Source: an uncultured Bacteroides sp.
GTDB lineage: Bacteria; Bacteroidota; Bacteroidia; Bacteroidales; Bacteroidaceae
Length of the DNA stretch: 53,672 nucleotides
Assembly (NCBI GenBank): GCA_900755095.1
Contig: CAAEFE010000032.1
Span: 1 to 53,672 of the forward strand
Direction: 5' to 3'
Part shown: piece by piece, positions 8,886-17,064 of the stretch
How the letters are laid out: the number at the start of each line of letters is the position of its first letter
Position numbering within the stretch: position 1 is the stretch's first letter
Position numbers and translations under genes: made by a program
Notes under the pieces: generated by a model
The model's database searches: none
What the model saw: only the letters and a program-made list of their open reading frames with translations
Told to the model about the DNA's origin: nothing

Positions 8886-9010
8886 AAAGCCACAGAGGAC
8901 GCAGAGAACACAAAGCAAGAACATAGAGTTACCGGGGCATCCATTATTGTAAATCGGCTATTACCCGTTAAATTCTTACTTCTTTGTGTATTCTACGTCC
9001 TCTGTGGTTT
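8886..9010. repeat. Imperfect 30-bp inverted repeat between convergent genes
   Basis: The left arm (8886-8915, core CCACAGAGGACG) recurs inverted at 8982-9010 with three mismatches and one gap. The arms enclose 66 bases with no reading frame. It could act as a bidirectional terminator for dedA and the DUF3078 gene. The CACAGAG-type arms look like a mobile palindromic intergenic element, which I infer from appearance only. Confidence 0.6.
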
Positions 9011-9035
9011 ATTTTTTGTGGTAGATAAGAGCTAA

Positions 9036-9920
9036 TTAGAAATTAAACTGAACTCCTACTCCCAATATCTCTTTAAATTGCACACGAGCACCTTTTGTAC
9101 CATCCTTTTGCACGATTTTCACATCATCGTCATACATCAGGTTAGTAGTAAGTGTGGTTGAGAACCATTTATTGATAATCATATTTACTTGTACTTCCCA
9201 GTTCACATCTATATTCAGCGGCTTATGCAGATAATCGGAATATAGATCCAAACGTGAATATACCGTCATATTTTTCAAGAATTCATATTTGGCTTCTCCT
9301 TTCAAGTTAGCACCGAAGCTGGATAATAGATGTTTGCCCGGATCCACTCCATAAGCTCCTTCGTCAGAGAGACGGTCATTGAGTACAAATGTTCCGCGCC
9401 ACGCAGCAGGAGACAATACAACGGTAAATATCTTACCCGGATCATACGTAAAGCCCAAACCGGTAGTCAAATAGGCAGGAGCCATAAATTCGGAGATAGC
9501 AATGTCTTTATTGACGGAGTAGTCATATCCTGGAGAAAACTGTGTCTGGAAAGTGGCGAACGCACTGGCATACCAACTTTTGGCAATAGCATAGCCATAA
9601 TTCGTATTCAAATAGATTTTATCATTTGCTTTCCTGGTTCCGTCGTCACCGGTCTTATTTAATCCATAAGCCAGTTCGATACGATTATTCCACAGATGTT
9701 TTCCTTTCTTATAATTAATCTGATAAGTGCCCTGCAAGTCAAAGGCAACGGAGTTATCACCTCCGGCAGCCCAATTAGTGAGGCTCACTTGCGTTAGTTT
9801 CAGTCCGGCAAATCCTTCTTTTGTCCAGGGAGAAATTTGTGTACTATCGGCAGTTTGGGCCGACAAGGTTCCAACGCCCATACATAACAGGGCGATGAAT
9901 AGAGTTTTCATTTTGTTCAT
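9036..9920 (-). CDS. DUF3078 family outer-membrane protein
   Basis: 294 residues with a signal peptide (KTLFIALLCMGVGTLSAQ) and alternating beta strands ending in the aromatic C-terminus GVGVQFNF, as in outer-membrane beta-barrels. The W.......GLKLTQVSLTNWAAGG start of the mature protein and the TNYGYAIAKSWYASAF strand are DUF3078 features. Function is not known for the family. Two Met codons lie at the start (M1 and M4); either gives an intact signal peptide. Single gene, convergent with dedA and in tandem with tpx. Confidence 0.88.
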   Translation of the reverse strand: MNKMKTLFIALLCMGVGTLSAQTADSTQISPWTKEGFAGLKLTQVSLTNWAAGGDNSVAFDLQGTYQINYKKGKHLWNNRIELAYGLNKTGDDGTRKANDKIYLNTNYGYAIAKSWYASAFATFQTQFSPGYDYSVNKDIAISEFMAPAYLTTGLGFTYDPGKIFTVVLSPAAWRGTFVLNDRLSDEGAYGVDPGKHLLSSFGANLKGEAKYEFLKNMTVYSRLDLYSDYLHKPLNIDVNWEVQVNMIINKWFSTTLTTNLMYDDDVKIVQKDGTKGARVQFKEILGVGVQFNF

Positions 9921-10039
9921 GATAGTTGAGGTTTAGTGTAGAAAAAACACAACCTAACAAGAACGGAGCCTTGGCAGTTTACCAAGCCTTTTTACCAGTT
10001 CCCATTAGGTCAAAATCTTTAAGATAAGTAGCAGGCTTA

Positions 10040-10106
10040 AGTATTAAGTATTAGCCATATTCGTTTATTAGCTGCAACTAATAGTTAATACCTAATACTT
10101 AATACT
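10040..10106. repeat. 15-bp perfect inverted repeat downstream of tpx
   Basis: AGTATTAAGTATTAG (10040-10054) is repeated inverted at 10092-10106 with a 37-base centre. It lies 13 bases past the tpx stop codon on the minus strand. It may form the 3' end of the tpx message, or be a small palindromic repeat unit. Almost pure A/T, with no T tract typical of intrinsic terminators. Confidence 0.55.
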
Positions 10107-10118
10107 CCATATTCTATA

Positions 10119-10619
10119 TTACTTTACAGCAGCTAAGGCTTTGTCATAATCAGGCTCCTGGGTGATTTCAGGAACAAGTTCCGTATATGCAATTTTGCCA
10201 TCTTTGCCAATCACAACTACCGCACGCGCCAAAAGTCCTGCTAACGGACCATCTGCCATACGCACTCCGTAACTTTCGTCGAAATCAGAGAAGCGGAAAT
10301 CAGACAATGGAATTACATTTTCAATACCTTCTGTCGTACAGAAACGGCCGTGTGCAAAAGGAAGATCCTTAGAAATAGCCAATACTACCGTATCTTTCAA
10401 TCCGGCAGCCATTTTATTAAACTTACGTACAGAAGTTGCACATACGCTGGTATCCAGACTAGGGAAAATATTTAAAATCACATTTTTACCATTTAAATCT
10501 TTCAGAGAGAAAGAAGATAAATCTGTTTTTACCAGCTCGAAGTCAGGAGCTACCTTACCTACTTGTATAAATTCACCGATCAGTTTCACCGGTTGTCCTT
10601 TGAAATTTGTTGTTGCCAT
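10119..10619 (-). CDS. tpx: Thiol peroxidase Tpx
   Basis: 166 residues from the chosen start, a 2-Cys peroxiredoxin that reduces hydroperoxides with thioredoxin. The peroxidatic Cys is at 60 in FPSLDTSVCATS and the resolving Cys at 94 in GRFCTTEGIE, which matches the Cys61/Cys95 spacing of E. coli Tpx. An upstream in-frame ATG at 10739 would add 40 residues (Phe-, Cys- and Lys-rich) not found in the family; I place the start at 10619, where MATTNFKGQPVKL begins. Divergent from the DUF308 gene. Cytoplasmic antioxidant, both cysteines intact. Confidence 0.95.
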   Translation of the reverse strand: MATTNFKGQPVKLIGEFIQVGKVAPDFELVKTDLSSFSLKDLNGKNVILNIFPSLDTSVCATSVRKFNKMAAGLKDTVVLAISKDLPFAHGRFCTTEGIENVIPLSDFRFSDFDESYGVRMADGPLAGLLARAVVVIGKDGKIAYTELVPEITQEPDYDKALAAVK

Positions 10620-10756
10620 AATGCATGTATATTTAAAATTTACTTTATATAGGAAACAACTATTCCCCCAAATATGTTCACGGAAAACCTTTTCTAAATT
10701 CAATTTGTTATTCCTCAACGAAATCACTCTAGTGTTCAATTTAAAATATAAAATGT

Positions 10757-11320
10757 ATGGAAACTGTATTCAATGAGATTCAACATTCAGTAAAAAATTG
10801 GTGGACTTCTCTTCTTTTGGGAATCGTGTATATCATTGTAGCCCTTTGGCTCATGTTCTCACCCGTAAGCACCTATGTAGCTCTAAGTATCATTTTCAGT
10901 GTATCGATGCTGATAAGCGGTATTCTGGAAATCATCTTTGCTCTTAGCAACCGGAAAGGTGTCCCGAGCTGGGGGTGGTATATCGTAGGAGGACTCATCG
11001 ACCTCGTTCTGGGTATTTACCTGATTGCCTATCCGATGATCAGCATGGAAGTTATCCCTTTCATCATAGCCTTCTGGCTTATGTTCCGAGGGTTCTCCTC
11101 CACCGGCTATTCCATCGACCTGAAACGTTACGGAACCCGCGACTGGGGCTGGTACATGGCTTTCGGTATTCTTGCCATCCTGTGCTCTCTTTTAATATTA
11201 TGGCAACCCGCCATAGGAGCGCTCTACGCAGTGTATATGATTTCTTTTGCTTTCCTCATCATCGGACTTTTCCGTGTCATGCTTTCATTTGAATTAAAGA
11301 ATCTGCATAAAAGAAAATAA
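10757..11320 (+). CDS. HdeD/DUF308 family membrane protein
   Basis: 187 residues, five to six membrane helices arranged as pairs, with the repeated small-residue/Trp pattern (SWGWYIVGGLIDLVLGIYLI and DWGWYMAFGILAILCSLLIL) characteristic of HdeD-like DUF308 proteins. In enterics HdeD is linked to acid resistance; no role is established for Bacteroides members. It is divergent from tpx and ends in a short basic tail. Transcription of the next gene (11404) probably restarts at its own -7 box. Confidence 0.85.
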   Translation: METVFNEIQHSVKNWWTSLLLGIVYIIVALWLMFSPVSTYVALSIIFSVSMLISGILEIIFALSNRKGVPSWGWYIVGGLIDLVLGIYLIAYPMISMEVIPFIIAFWLMFRGFSSTGYSIDLKRYGTRDWGWYMAFGILAILCSLLILWQPAIGALYAVYMISFAFLIIGLFRVMLSFELKNLHKRK

Positions 11321-11352
11321 AAAGCTTTCGGCACTTACTTTGGGATTTTGTT

Positions 11353-11360
11353 TATCTTTG
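11353..11360 (+). promoter_or_regulatory. -7 box for the DUF4494-yggS-DHODH-like operon
   Basis: TATCTTTG matches TAnnTTTG exactly, 43 bases before the ATG at 11404. The -33 region holds only TTTC at 11326-11329, so the upstream half is imperfect. Confidence 0.5.
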
Positions 11361-11403
11361 TAGGCAATTTACATAAATCAATTAATTAAAAAGGAAGAAA
11401 ATT

Positions 11404-11883
11404 ATGGCAATGCATACATGGTTTGAGTGCAAGATCCGTTATGAAAAAGTAATGGAAAACGGAATGCAGAAGAAAGTAACTGAACCTTATCTTGTTGACG
11501 CACTCAGTTTTACAGAAGCAGAAGCACGGATTATTGAAGAAATGACTCCGTTTATCTCCGGAGAATTTACCGTTTCGGATATTAAACGTGCCAACTATAG
11601 CGAACTTTTCCCTAGCGACGAAGAAAGTGCCGACCGCTGGTTCAAATGCAAACTTATTTTCATCACTCTGGATGAAAAAAGCGGTGCTGAAAAAAAGACT
11701 TCCACCCAAGTACTGGTACAAGCTGCCGACTTGCGCGACGCAGTCAAGAAGCTGGATGAAGGAATGAAAGGAACCATGGCAGATTATCAGATCGGTATGG
11801 TATCCGAGACTCCGCTCATGGATGTATATCCTTACAGCGCCGAACCGAATGACAAACCGGAGTTTGATCCATCAAAAGCATAA
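11404..11883 (+). CDS. DUF4494 domain protein
   Basis: 159 residues, no signal peptide or membrane segment. It begins MAMHTWFECKIRYEKV and repeats a similar strand later as RWFKCKLIFITLDEKSG, so the fold appears to be two related alpha/beta halves. It matches the Bacteroidetes-restricted DUF4494 family of unknown function. The downstream yggS begins 6 bases after its stop, so the two are co-transcribed, and a role near PLP or amino-acid metabolism is possible but unproven. Confidence 0.85.
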   Translation: MAMHTWFECKIRYEKVMENGMQKKVTEPYLVDALSFTEAEARIIEEMTPFISGEFTVSDIKRANYSELFPSDEESADRWFKCKLIFITLDEKSGAEKKTSTQVLVQAADLRDAVKKLDEGMKGTMADYQIGMVSETPLMDVYPYSAEPNDKPEFDPSKA

Positions 11884-11889
11884 GTAACA

Positions 11890-12558
11890 ATGAGTATTGC
11901 TGACAATTTAAAGCAAGTGCTGGCCGAACTCCCTCAAGGAGTCCGGCTGGTTGCTGTCTCAAAATTCCATCCCAATGAAGCGATAGAAGAAGCATATCAG
12001 GCGGGACAGCGTATTTTTGGAGAAAGCAAAGTGCAGGAAATGACAGCTAAATACGAAAGTTTGCCCAAAGACATTGAATGGCATTTCATCGGACACCTGC
12101 AGACGAACAAAATCAAATACATGATACCATACGTAGCGATGATTCATGGAATTGATAGTTATAAACTGCTGGCCGAAGTCAACAAACAAGCTGTCAAAGC
12201 GGGACGTACAGTGAACTGCCTGTTGCAGATTCACGTTGCGCAGGAAGAAACCAAATTTGGTTTCAGTCCCGAAGAATGTAAGGAGATGTTGAATGCCGGA
12301 GAATGGAAAGAGCTGACTCATGTACGCATCTGCGGATTAATGGGGATGGCCAGCAACACCGATTGCATTGAACAAATCAACCGGGAATTTGGTTTACTAA
12401 ATAGGCTCTTTAACGAGATAAAAACAACTTGGTTCATCCACTCCGATACTTTCTGCGAGCTGTCGATGGGAATGTCACATGACTACCACGAAGCCATTGC
12501 CGCAGGAAGTACGCTGGTACGGGTAGGAAGCAAGATTTTCGGAGAACGAATTTATTAA
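11890..12558 (+). CDS. YggS/PLPBP family pyridoxal-phosphate homeostasis protein
   Basis: 222 residues, the usual length, a single alanine-racemase-like TIM barrel. The PLP-binding Lys is K25 in LVAVSKFHP. FGESKVQEM, IEWHFIGHLQTNK, LSMGMSHDYHEAI and STLVRVGSKIFGER are all family signatures. The family binds PLP and keeps free PLP and amino-acid pools balanced without known catalysis. Middle gene of a three-gene operon between DUF4494 and the DHODH-like gene. Confidence 0.95.
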   Translation: MSIADNLKQVLAELPQGVRLVAVSKFHPNEAIEEAYQAGQRIFGESKVQEMTAKYESLPKDIEWHFIGHLQTNKIKYMIPYVAMIHGIDSYKLLAEVNKQAVKAGRTVNCLLQIHVAQEETKFGFSPEECKEMLNAGEWKELTHVRICGLMGMASNTDCIEQINREFGLLNRLFNEIKTTWFIHSDTFCELSMGMSHDYHEAIAAGSTLVRVGSKIFGERIY

Positions 12559-12581
12559 TCAGGAGTAAAAAACATATTGCT

Positions 12582-13559
12582 ATGACCGATTTAAAAACTA
12601 CTTTCGCAGGGCTTTCCCTTAGAAACCCTATCATTATCAGTAGCTCGGGGCTGACCAACAGTGCCGGCAAAAACAAAAAATTGGCCGAAGATGGTGCCGG
12701 TGCAATTGTTCTGAAATCACTGTTTGAGGAACAGATCATGCTGGAAGCAGACCAACTGAAAGATCCGGCTTTCTATCCGGAAGCCAGTGACTATCTGGAA
12801 GAATATATCCGTGAGCACAAGCTATCCGAATACCTGACTTTAATAAAAGAAAGTAAGAAGGTATGCCCCATTCCTATCATTGCCAGCATCAACTGCTACA
12901 CTGATTCCGAATGGATTGACTTTGCAAAGATGATTGAAGAAGCCGGTGCCGACGCATTGGAAATCAATATCCTTGCCCTGCAATCGGAAGTGCAATATAC
13001 ATACGGTTCATTCGAACAACGCCACATCGATATTCTCCGCCACATTAAAAAAACAATCAAGATACCTGTAATCATGAAACTGGGTGATAACCTGACAAAT
13101 CCTGTGGCATTAATCGATCAGTTGTATGCCAACGGTGCAGCAGCAGTTGTTCTCTTCAACCGTTTCTATCAGCCGGACATCAATATCGAAAAGATGGAGC
13201 ATATTTCAGGCGAAATATTCAGCAATGCTTCCGACCTCGCCATTCCGCTTCGTTGGATCGGAATTGCGTCTGCAGTAGTAGACAAGATCGACTATGCAGC
13301 TTCCGGTGGTGTTGCCAATGCAGAATCAGTAGTGAAAGCTATCCTTGCCGGTGCTTCGGCTGTAGAAGTTTGTAGCGCAGTCTATCTGAATACAAATGCA
13401 TTCATCGGAGAAGCCAATCGCTTCCTCTCTGCATGGATGGAACGCAAAGGATTCAGGAATATAGCTCAATTCAAAGGCAAACTGAATATTAAGGATGTTC
13501 AGGGTGTCAATACATTCGAACGTACACAGTTCCTGAAATATTTCGGGAAGAAAGAATAA
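12582..13559 (+). CDS. Dihydroorotate dehydrogenase-like flavoprotein
   Basis: 325 residues, TIM-barrel FMN protein related to class 1 dihydroorotate dehydrogenase: it starts LKTTFAGLSLRNPIIISSSGLTNSA and has IPVIMKLGDN and the phosphate-binding ILAGASAVEVCSAVY. The loop that in true class 1 enzymes holds the NxSCPN catalytic Cys reads EINILALQSEVQYTYG here, so the catalytic base appears missing. I infer a paralogue with another role rather than the pyrimidine pathway enzyme. Last gene of the operon, with a strong terminator behind it. Confidence 0.85.
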   Translation: MTDLKTTFAGLSLRNPIIISSSGLTNSAGKNKKLAEDGAGAIVLKSLFEEQIMLEADQLKDPAFYPEASDYLEEYIREHKLSEYLTLIKESKKVCPIPIIASINCYTDSEWIDFAKMIEEAGADALEINILALQSEVQYTYGSFEQRHIDILRHIKKTIKIPVIMKLGDNLTNPVALIDQLYANGAAAVVLFNRFYQPDINIEKMEHISGEIFSNASDLAIPLRWIGIASAVVDKIDYAASGGVANAESVVKAILAGASAVEVCSAVYLNTNAFIGEANRFLSAWMERKGFRNIAQFKGKLNIKDVQGVNTFERTQFLKYFGKKE

Positions 13560-13586
13560 GGAAAAAGTATACTAAATCAATAAAGA

Positions 13587-13640
13587 AAACGGTGAACAAA
13601 TTGTGCTATTTGCAACAGGATGTTCACCGTTTACTTTTTT
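13587..13640 (+). terminator. Intrinsic terminator of the DUF4494-yggS operon
   Basis: A perfect 12-bp stem (AAACGGTGAACA at 13587-13598 with its complement at 13621-13632) encloses 22 bases and is followed by ACTTTTTT. It sits between convergent genes, and the A-rich sequence on its left side gives partial function on the minus strand for phoH too. Confidence 0.8.
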
Positions 13641-13679
13641 AATCACTTATTAATTTATCTCGCTTAGCAGAGAAATCTG

Positions 13680-15005
13680 TTATAACAGGTTGCTTGCCAG
13701 TTCACTCAATTCACTTCGTTCACCTTTCAGCAAATTGACGTGTGCAAAGATATTCTGGTCTTTCATACGATCAATCATATATACCAAGCCATTGGACTGA
13801 CTATCCAGATAAGGTTGGTCAATCTGCTGGATATCTCCCGTAAATACCATCTTCGTACCTTCGCCTGCACGGGTGATGATTGTCTTTATTTCATTCGGGG
13901 TCAGATTCTGCGCTTCGTCAATGATGCAATACATTTCGCTCAAACTACGACCACGGATAAATGCCAGAGCTTCAATCACCAGCTGCTCGCTTTTCTGCAT
14001 ATCTTCTATGCGCTTCACTTCGGTAGAGTTTGTAGCAAACTGACGTTTTATGACGTTCAGGTTATCAAACAACGGCTGCATATAAGGAGCTACTTTTTCC
14101 TGTGCGTCTCCCGGAAGGAAACCGATATCCTTATTGGAAAGCGCCACAACGGGACGTGCCAGCAAAATCTGTTTGTAATCCGTCAGCTTGCCCAAAGCAG
14201 CAGCCAAAGCCAGCAAAGTCTTACCTGTTCCCGCTTTTCCTGTCAGAGCCACCAGTTTGATGTTCGGGTCATTCAGAATCTCAAAAGCAAAACTCTGTTC
14301 CGCATTCCGCGGTTCGATTCCATAATTCTTACCCTTCATCACACGGATAATAGAATGGGTAAAAGGATTGTAGCGTGCCAATACACTATTCCGGTCACTC
14401 TTCAATACAAAACATTCATTGGGATGAATCAAATCCTTAAAGTCAAATTCACTCAAGTCAATGCCTTCCTTTGAAGAATAAATACGGTCGATCAATGCCG
14501 GATCTACATTTTCAAAAATCTCATTAGATTTCTCGAACACATCTACATTTACCACCTTATCCGTAATATAATCTTCGCAAAGCAGACCGATTGAACGGGC
14601 TTTCATGCGCAGATTCACATCTTTGGTCACTAAGATAGATTTCATTTTCGGATACTTGTCGGTCAGGTATTCGGTTGCCGCCAAAATCAAATGATCGGGT
14701 TTCTTTATAGGAAACGATTCCCACACTTTGGCAGCCGGCACATTGCTTGTCACGACAAACAGACGTCCCAATCCTTCGCCAAGCTTCACTCCGTCGGAGA
14801 AAAGCTCATCGCTTGTCAGCACATCCAATTCGCGCACGAACTCACGAGCATTGAAATTTATCTGCTCGTTTCCTTTTTTGAACTTATCCAGTTCTTCGAG
14901 TACAACAAGAGGGAGGTAAATATCATTTTCCTGAAAATTCTTCAAGCAATTGTAGTCGTGAAGAATAACATTTGTGTCTAGCACAAAATTTTTCTTAGTT
15001 CCCAT
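13680..15005 (-). CDS. PIN-PhoH fusion ATPase (PhoH2-like)
   Basis: 441 residues in two domains. The PIN ribonuclease domain is at about 5-150 and starts FVLDTNVILHD (Asp10), with further acidic residues in LEELDKFKKG and TKDVNLRMKA. The PhoH ATPase is at about 230-441, with Walker A GKAGTGKT at 256-263 and Walker B CIIDEAQN at 360-367, followed by VFTGDIQQIDQ. PhoH2-type proteins act as RNA unwinding and cleaving enzymes; the name does not imply phosphate control here. Complete, divergent from folC across about 130 bases. Confidence 0.93.
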   Translation of the reverse strand: MGTKKNFVLDTNVILHDYNCLKNFQENDIYLPLVVLEELDKFKKGNEQINFNAREFVRELDVLTSDELFSDGVKLGEGLGRLFVVTSNVPAAKVWESFPIKKPDHLILAATEYLTDKYPKMKSILVTKDVNLRMKARSIGLLCEDYITDKVVNVDVFEKSNEIFENVDPALIDRIYSSKEGIDLSEFDFKDLIHPNECFVLKSDRNSVLARYNPFTHSIIRVMKGKNYGIEPRNAEQSFAFEILNDPNIKLVALTGKAGTGKTLLALAAALGKLTDYKQILLARPVVALSNKDIGFLPGDAQEKVAPYMQPLFDNLNVIKRQFATNSTEVKRIEDMQKSEQLVIEALAFIRGRSLSEMYCIIDEAQNLTPNEIKTIITRAGEGTKMVFTGDIQQIDQPYLDSQSNGLVYMIDRMKDQNIFAHVNLLKGERSELSELASNLL

Positions 15006-15097
15006 GATTTCTTAGATTTAAATGTTGATATTTGCAATCTCATTCGCCAATCCCCCATTTATAGTCAGATTGACGGTTCTAAAGATAAACAAATTAG

Positions 15098-15117
15098 CGG
15101 GCAATAAAGATTGCCCG
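15098..15117. promoter_or_regulatory. Perfect 8-bp hairpin in the folC leader
   Basis: CGGGCAAT (15098-15105) and ATTGCCCG (15110-15117) pair around an AAAG loop, ending 19 bases before the folC ATG. There is no T tract, so it is more likely an operator or an mRNA leader hairpin than a terminator. On the opposite strand it lies upstream of phoH. Confidence 0.35.
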
Positions 15118-15136
15118 ACGTTAAATATTATAAAAC

Positions 15137-16627
15137 ATGGACTATCAGAACACTTTAAAGTACTTATATGAGAGTGCGCCAATGTTTCAACAAATAGGAG
15201 GCAAAGCATATAAGCCGGGTTTAGAGACCACACACAAATTGGACGAACATTTTGGGCATCCTCATCAACAATTCAAGACGATACATATCGCCGGAACCAA
15301 TGGAAAAGGATCCTGTTCACATACCATCGCAGCCGTATTGCAGTGCGCCGGTTACCGGGTAGGACTATTCACCTCCCCTCATTTAATCGACTTCCGCGAA
15401 CGTATCCGTATCAACGGTGAGATGATACCGGAAGAGTATGTAGTCAATTTCGTAGAAGAGCATCGCTCTTTCTTCGAGCCGCTGCACCCTTCATTCTTCG
15501 AACTGACCACCGCTATGGCATTCCGTTATTTTGCCGACCAGAAAGTAGATGTAGCAGTTATCGAAGTAGGCATGGGCGGAAGATTGGACTGTACGAATAT
15601 CATCCATCCGGATTTGTGTGTTATCACCAACATAGGCCTCGACCACACTCAATATCTGGGTGACACGCTGACGAAGATTGCCAAAGAGAAAGCCGGAATT
15701 ATCAAAGAAGGAGTTCCGGTCGTTATCGGCAGAGCCCAAGGGGCAGTGAAACGTGTATTTACCATGAAAGCTAAAGAAAAGAATGCGCCTATCGAATATG
15801 CCCGTGAAAATGCCCGGTACTGGGACATGGAAATAGTTCCTTATTCGAAATTGCAAGAAATAAGACCGATGATGGACAACACAATTCAGAGCATGCACGA
15901 AATGATCGAAGCAATGGACGAACAATCAGAAGAAGAGGCAAACCAGATGCGGCAAGCATTACTCATGTTAGACCTGTCAGACAGTCTACGTACGCTAGAC
16001 CAGATACTCGACAAAAGAAAAGATGCTATCAAAATCCACAATGAGATGTTTCCTTTCGGACTTTTCACAGAGTTGAGCGGAGCTTACCAATTCGAAAATA
16101 TGTTTACCATCCTAAAAGCCCTTGCGACACTGACCCGTCTGAACTACAACATCAGATCCCAGGACTATCGCGCAGGTCTTGCAAACGTATGTCAGCTCAC
16201 CGGTCTGATGGGGCGTTGGCAGAAAGTACACAGCTATCCGGATATTATCTGTGACACGGGACATAATGTTGATGGAATCGAATATATCCATGTACAGCTC
16301 AATGCCATTCACAAAACCTTCGATCAGGAGATCCATATTGTATTCGGCATGGTCAATGACAAAGACATCCGAGGGGTTCTGCGAGCATTGCCGAAATATG
16401 CCACCTATTATTTTACCAAAGCAAGCGTTAAACGCGCGCTTCCGGAAAATGAACTACTGGCATTGGCAGAAGAAGCCGGATTGAAAGGTACCACCTACCC
16501 CACTGTTGTAGAAGCTGTACAGGCGGCAAAAAAGAACTGCCCCCCCAAAGATCTGATCTTTGTAGGAGGCAGCAGTTTCATTGTCGCAGATTTGTTAGCG
16601 AACCGCGATACACTCAATCTCTACTAA
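15137..16627 (+). CDS. folC: Bifunctional folylpolyglutamate synthase/dihydrofolate synthase
   Basis: 496 residues, Mur-ligase family. The P loop GTNGKGS is at 53-59, with VGLFTSPHLIDFRERIRING and VDVAVIEVGMGGRLDCTNI in the central ATPase and CDTGHNVDGIEY in the C-terminal domain. It adds glutamate to dihydropteroate and to folates. About 70 residues longer than most FolC proteins: an acidic helical insert at about 240-305 (rich in Met, Glu and Gln) splits the central domain just before FGLFTELSGAYQ. The 3' end overlaps convergent ridA by 33 bases. Confidence 0.93.
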   Translation: MDYQNTLKYLYESAPMFQQIGGKAYKPGLETTHKLDEHFGHPHQQFKTIHIAGTNGKGSCSHTIAAVLQCAGYRVGLFTSPHLIDFRERIRINGEMIPEEYVVNFVEEHRSFFEPLHPSFFELTTAMAFRYFADQKVDVAVIEVGMGGRLDCTNIIHPDLCVITNIGLDHTQYLGDTLTKIAKEKAGIIKEGVPVVIGRAQGAVKRVFTMKAKEKNAPIEYARENARYWDMEIVPYSKLQEIRPMMDNTIQSMHEMIEAMDEQSEEEANQMRQALLMLDLSDSLRTLDQILDKRKDAIKIHNEMFPFGLFTELSGAYQFENMFTILKALATLTRLNYNIRSQDYRAGLANVCQLTGLMGRWQKVHSYPDIICDTGHNVDGIEYIHVQLNAIHKTFDQEIHIVFGMVNDKDIRGVLRALPKYATYYFTKASVKRALPENELLALAEEAGLKGTTYPTVVEAVQAAKKNCPPKDLIFVGGSSFIVADLLANRDTLNLY

Positions 16628-16969
16628 CGCATCCTTTGGCAGAGCTTTTACGGCAACCGCCGAACGTGCCGGAAAGGCTCCGTCAAAATACGTGGCATAC
16701 ACACCGTTCATCCCTGCAAACAGGGACATATCCTGAAGAAAGACAGTGGTTTTGGCAATGTTTCCCATTGTCAATCCTGCTTCTTCAAGAATGTGTTTGA
16801 TATTCTCCAACGACTGGCGAGCCTGTCCTTCTATCCCTTCAGCCATCTGTCCCGTAGCGGCATCAATAGGCAACTGACCGGACACAAATACCATACCATT
16901 GGCTTCTATCGCCTGACTATAAGGGCCGATAGCCCCCGGAACTTTCTCACTGCAAATTACTTTTTTCAT
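16595..16969 (-). CDS. ridA: RidA family reactive intermediate deaminase
   Basis: 124 residues from MKKVICSEKVPGAIGPYSQA, the standard length. It hydrolyses enamine/imine intermediates made by PLP enzymes, chiefly 2-aminoacrylate. The GPYSQAI start, FVSGQLPID strand, catalytic Arg in FPARSAVAVKALPKDALVEI and the C-terminal IECIAV strand are all present. An in-frame ATG at 17002 would add 11 Lys-rich residues and lie upstream of the predicted start site, so I place the start at 16969. The gene's last 33 bases overlap folC on the other strand. Confidence 0.95.
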   Translation of the reverse strand: MKKVICSEKVPGAIGPYSQAIEANGMVFVSGQLPIDAATGQMAEGIEGQARQSLENIKHILEEAGLTMGNIAKTTVFLQDMSLFAGMNGVYATYFDGAFPARSAVAVKALPKDALVEIECIAVR

Positions 16970-16999
16970 ATATATTTCCTTTTTCTGTTTACTGAATTT

Positions 17000-17007
17000 C
17001 AAAGATA
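17000..17007 (-). promoter_or_regulatory. -7 box for ridA
   Basis: On the minus strand this reads TATCTTTG, an exact TAnnTTTG, 31 bases before the ridA ATG. The nearest TTTG upstream (17032-17035 on the plus numbering) gives a rather long 24-base spacer. Confidence 0.45.
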
Positions 17008-17064
17008 AAAATAAATTTCGAGTAAGATTGACAAATCTGTTTCTTTTTATTATCTTAGCAGCTG

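Noticed and set aside
10620..10739. Upstream extension of tpx
   Set aside because: Adds 40 residues not found in Tpx proteins; the start at 10619 gives the standard 166-residue enzyme with correct Cys spacing.
13740..14474. 244-codon open frame opposite phoH
   Set aside because: Shadow of the well-conserved PIN-PhoH protein on the other strand.
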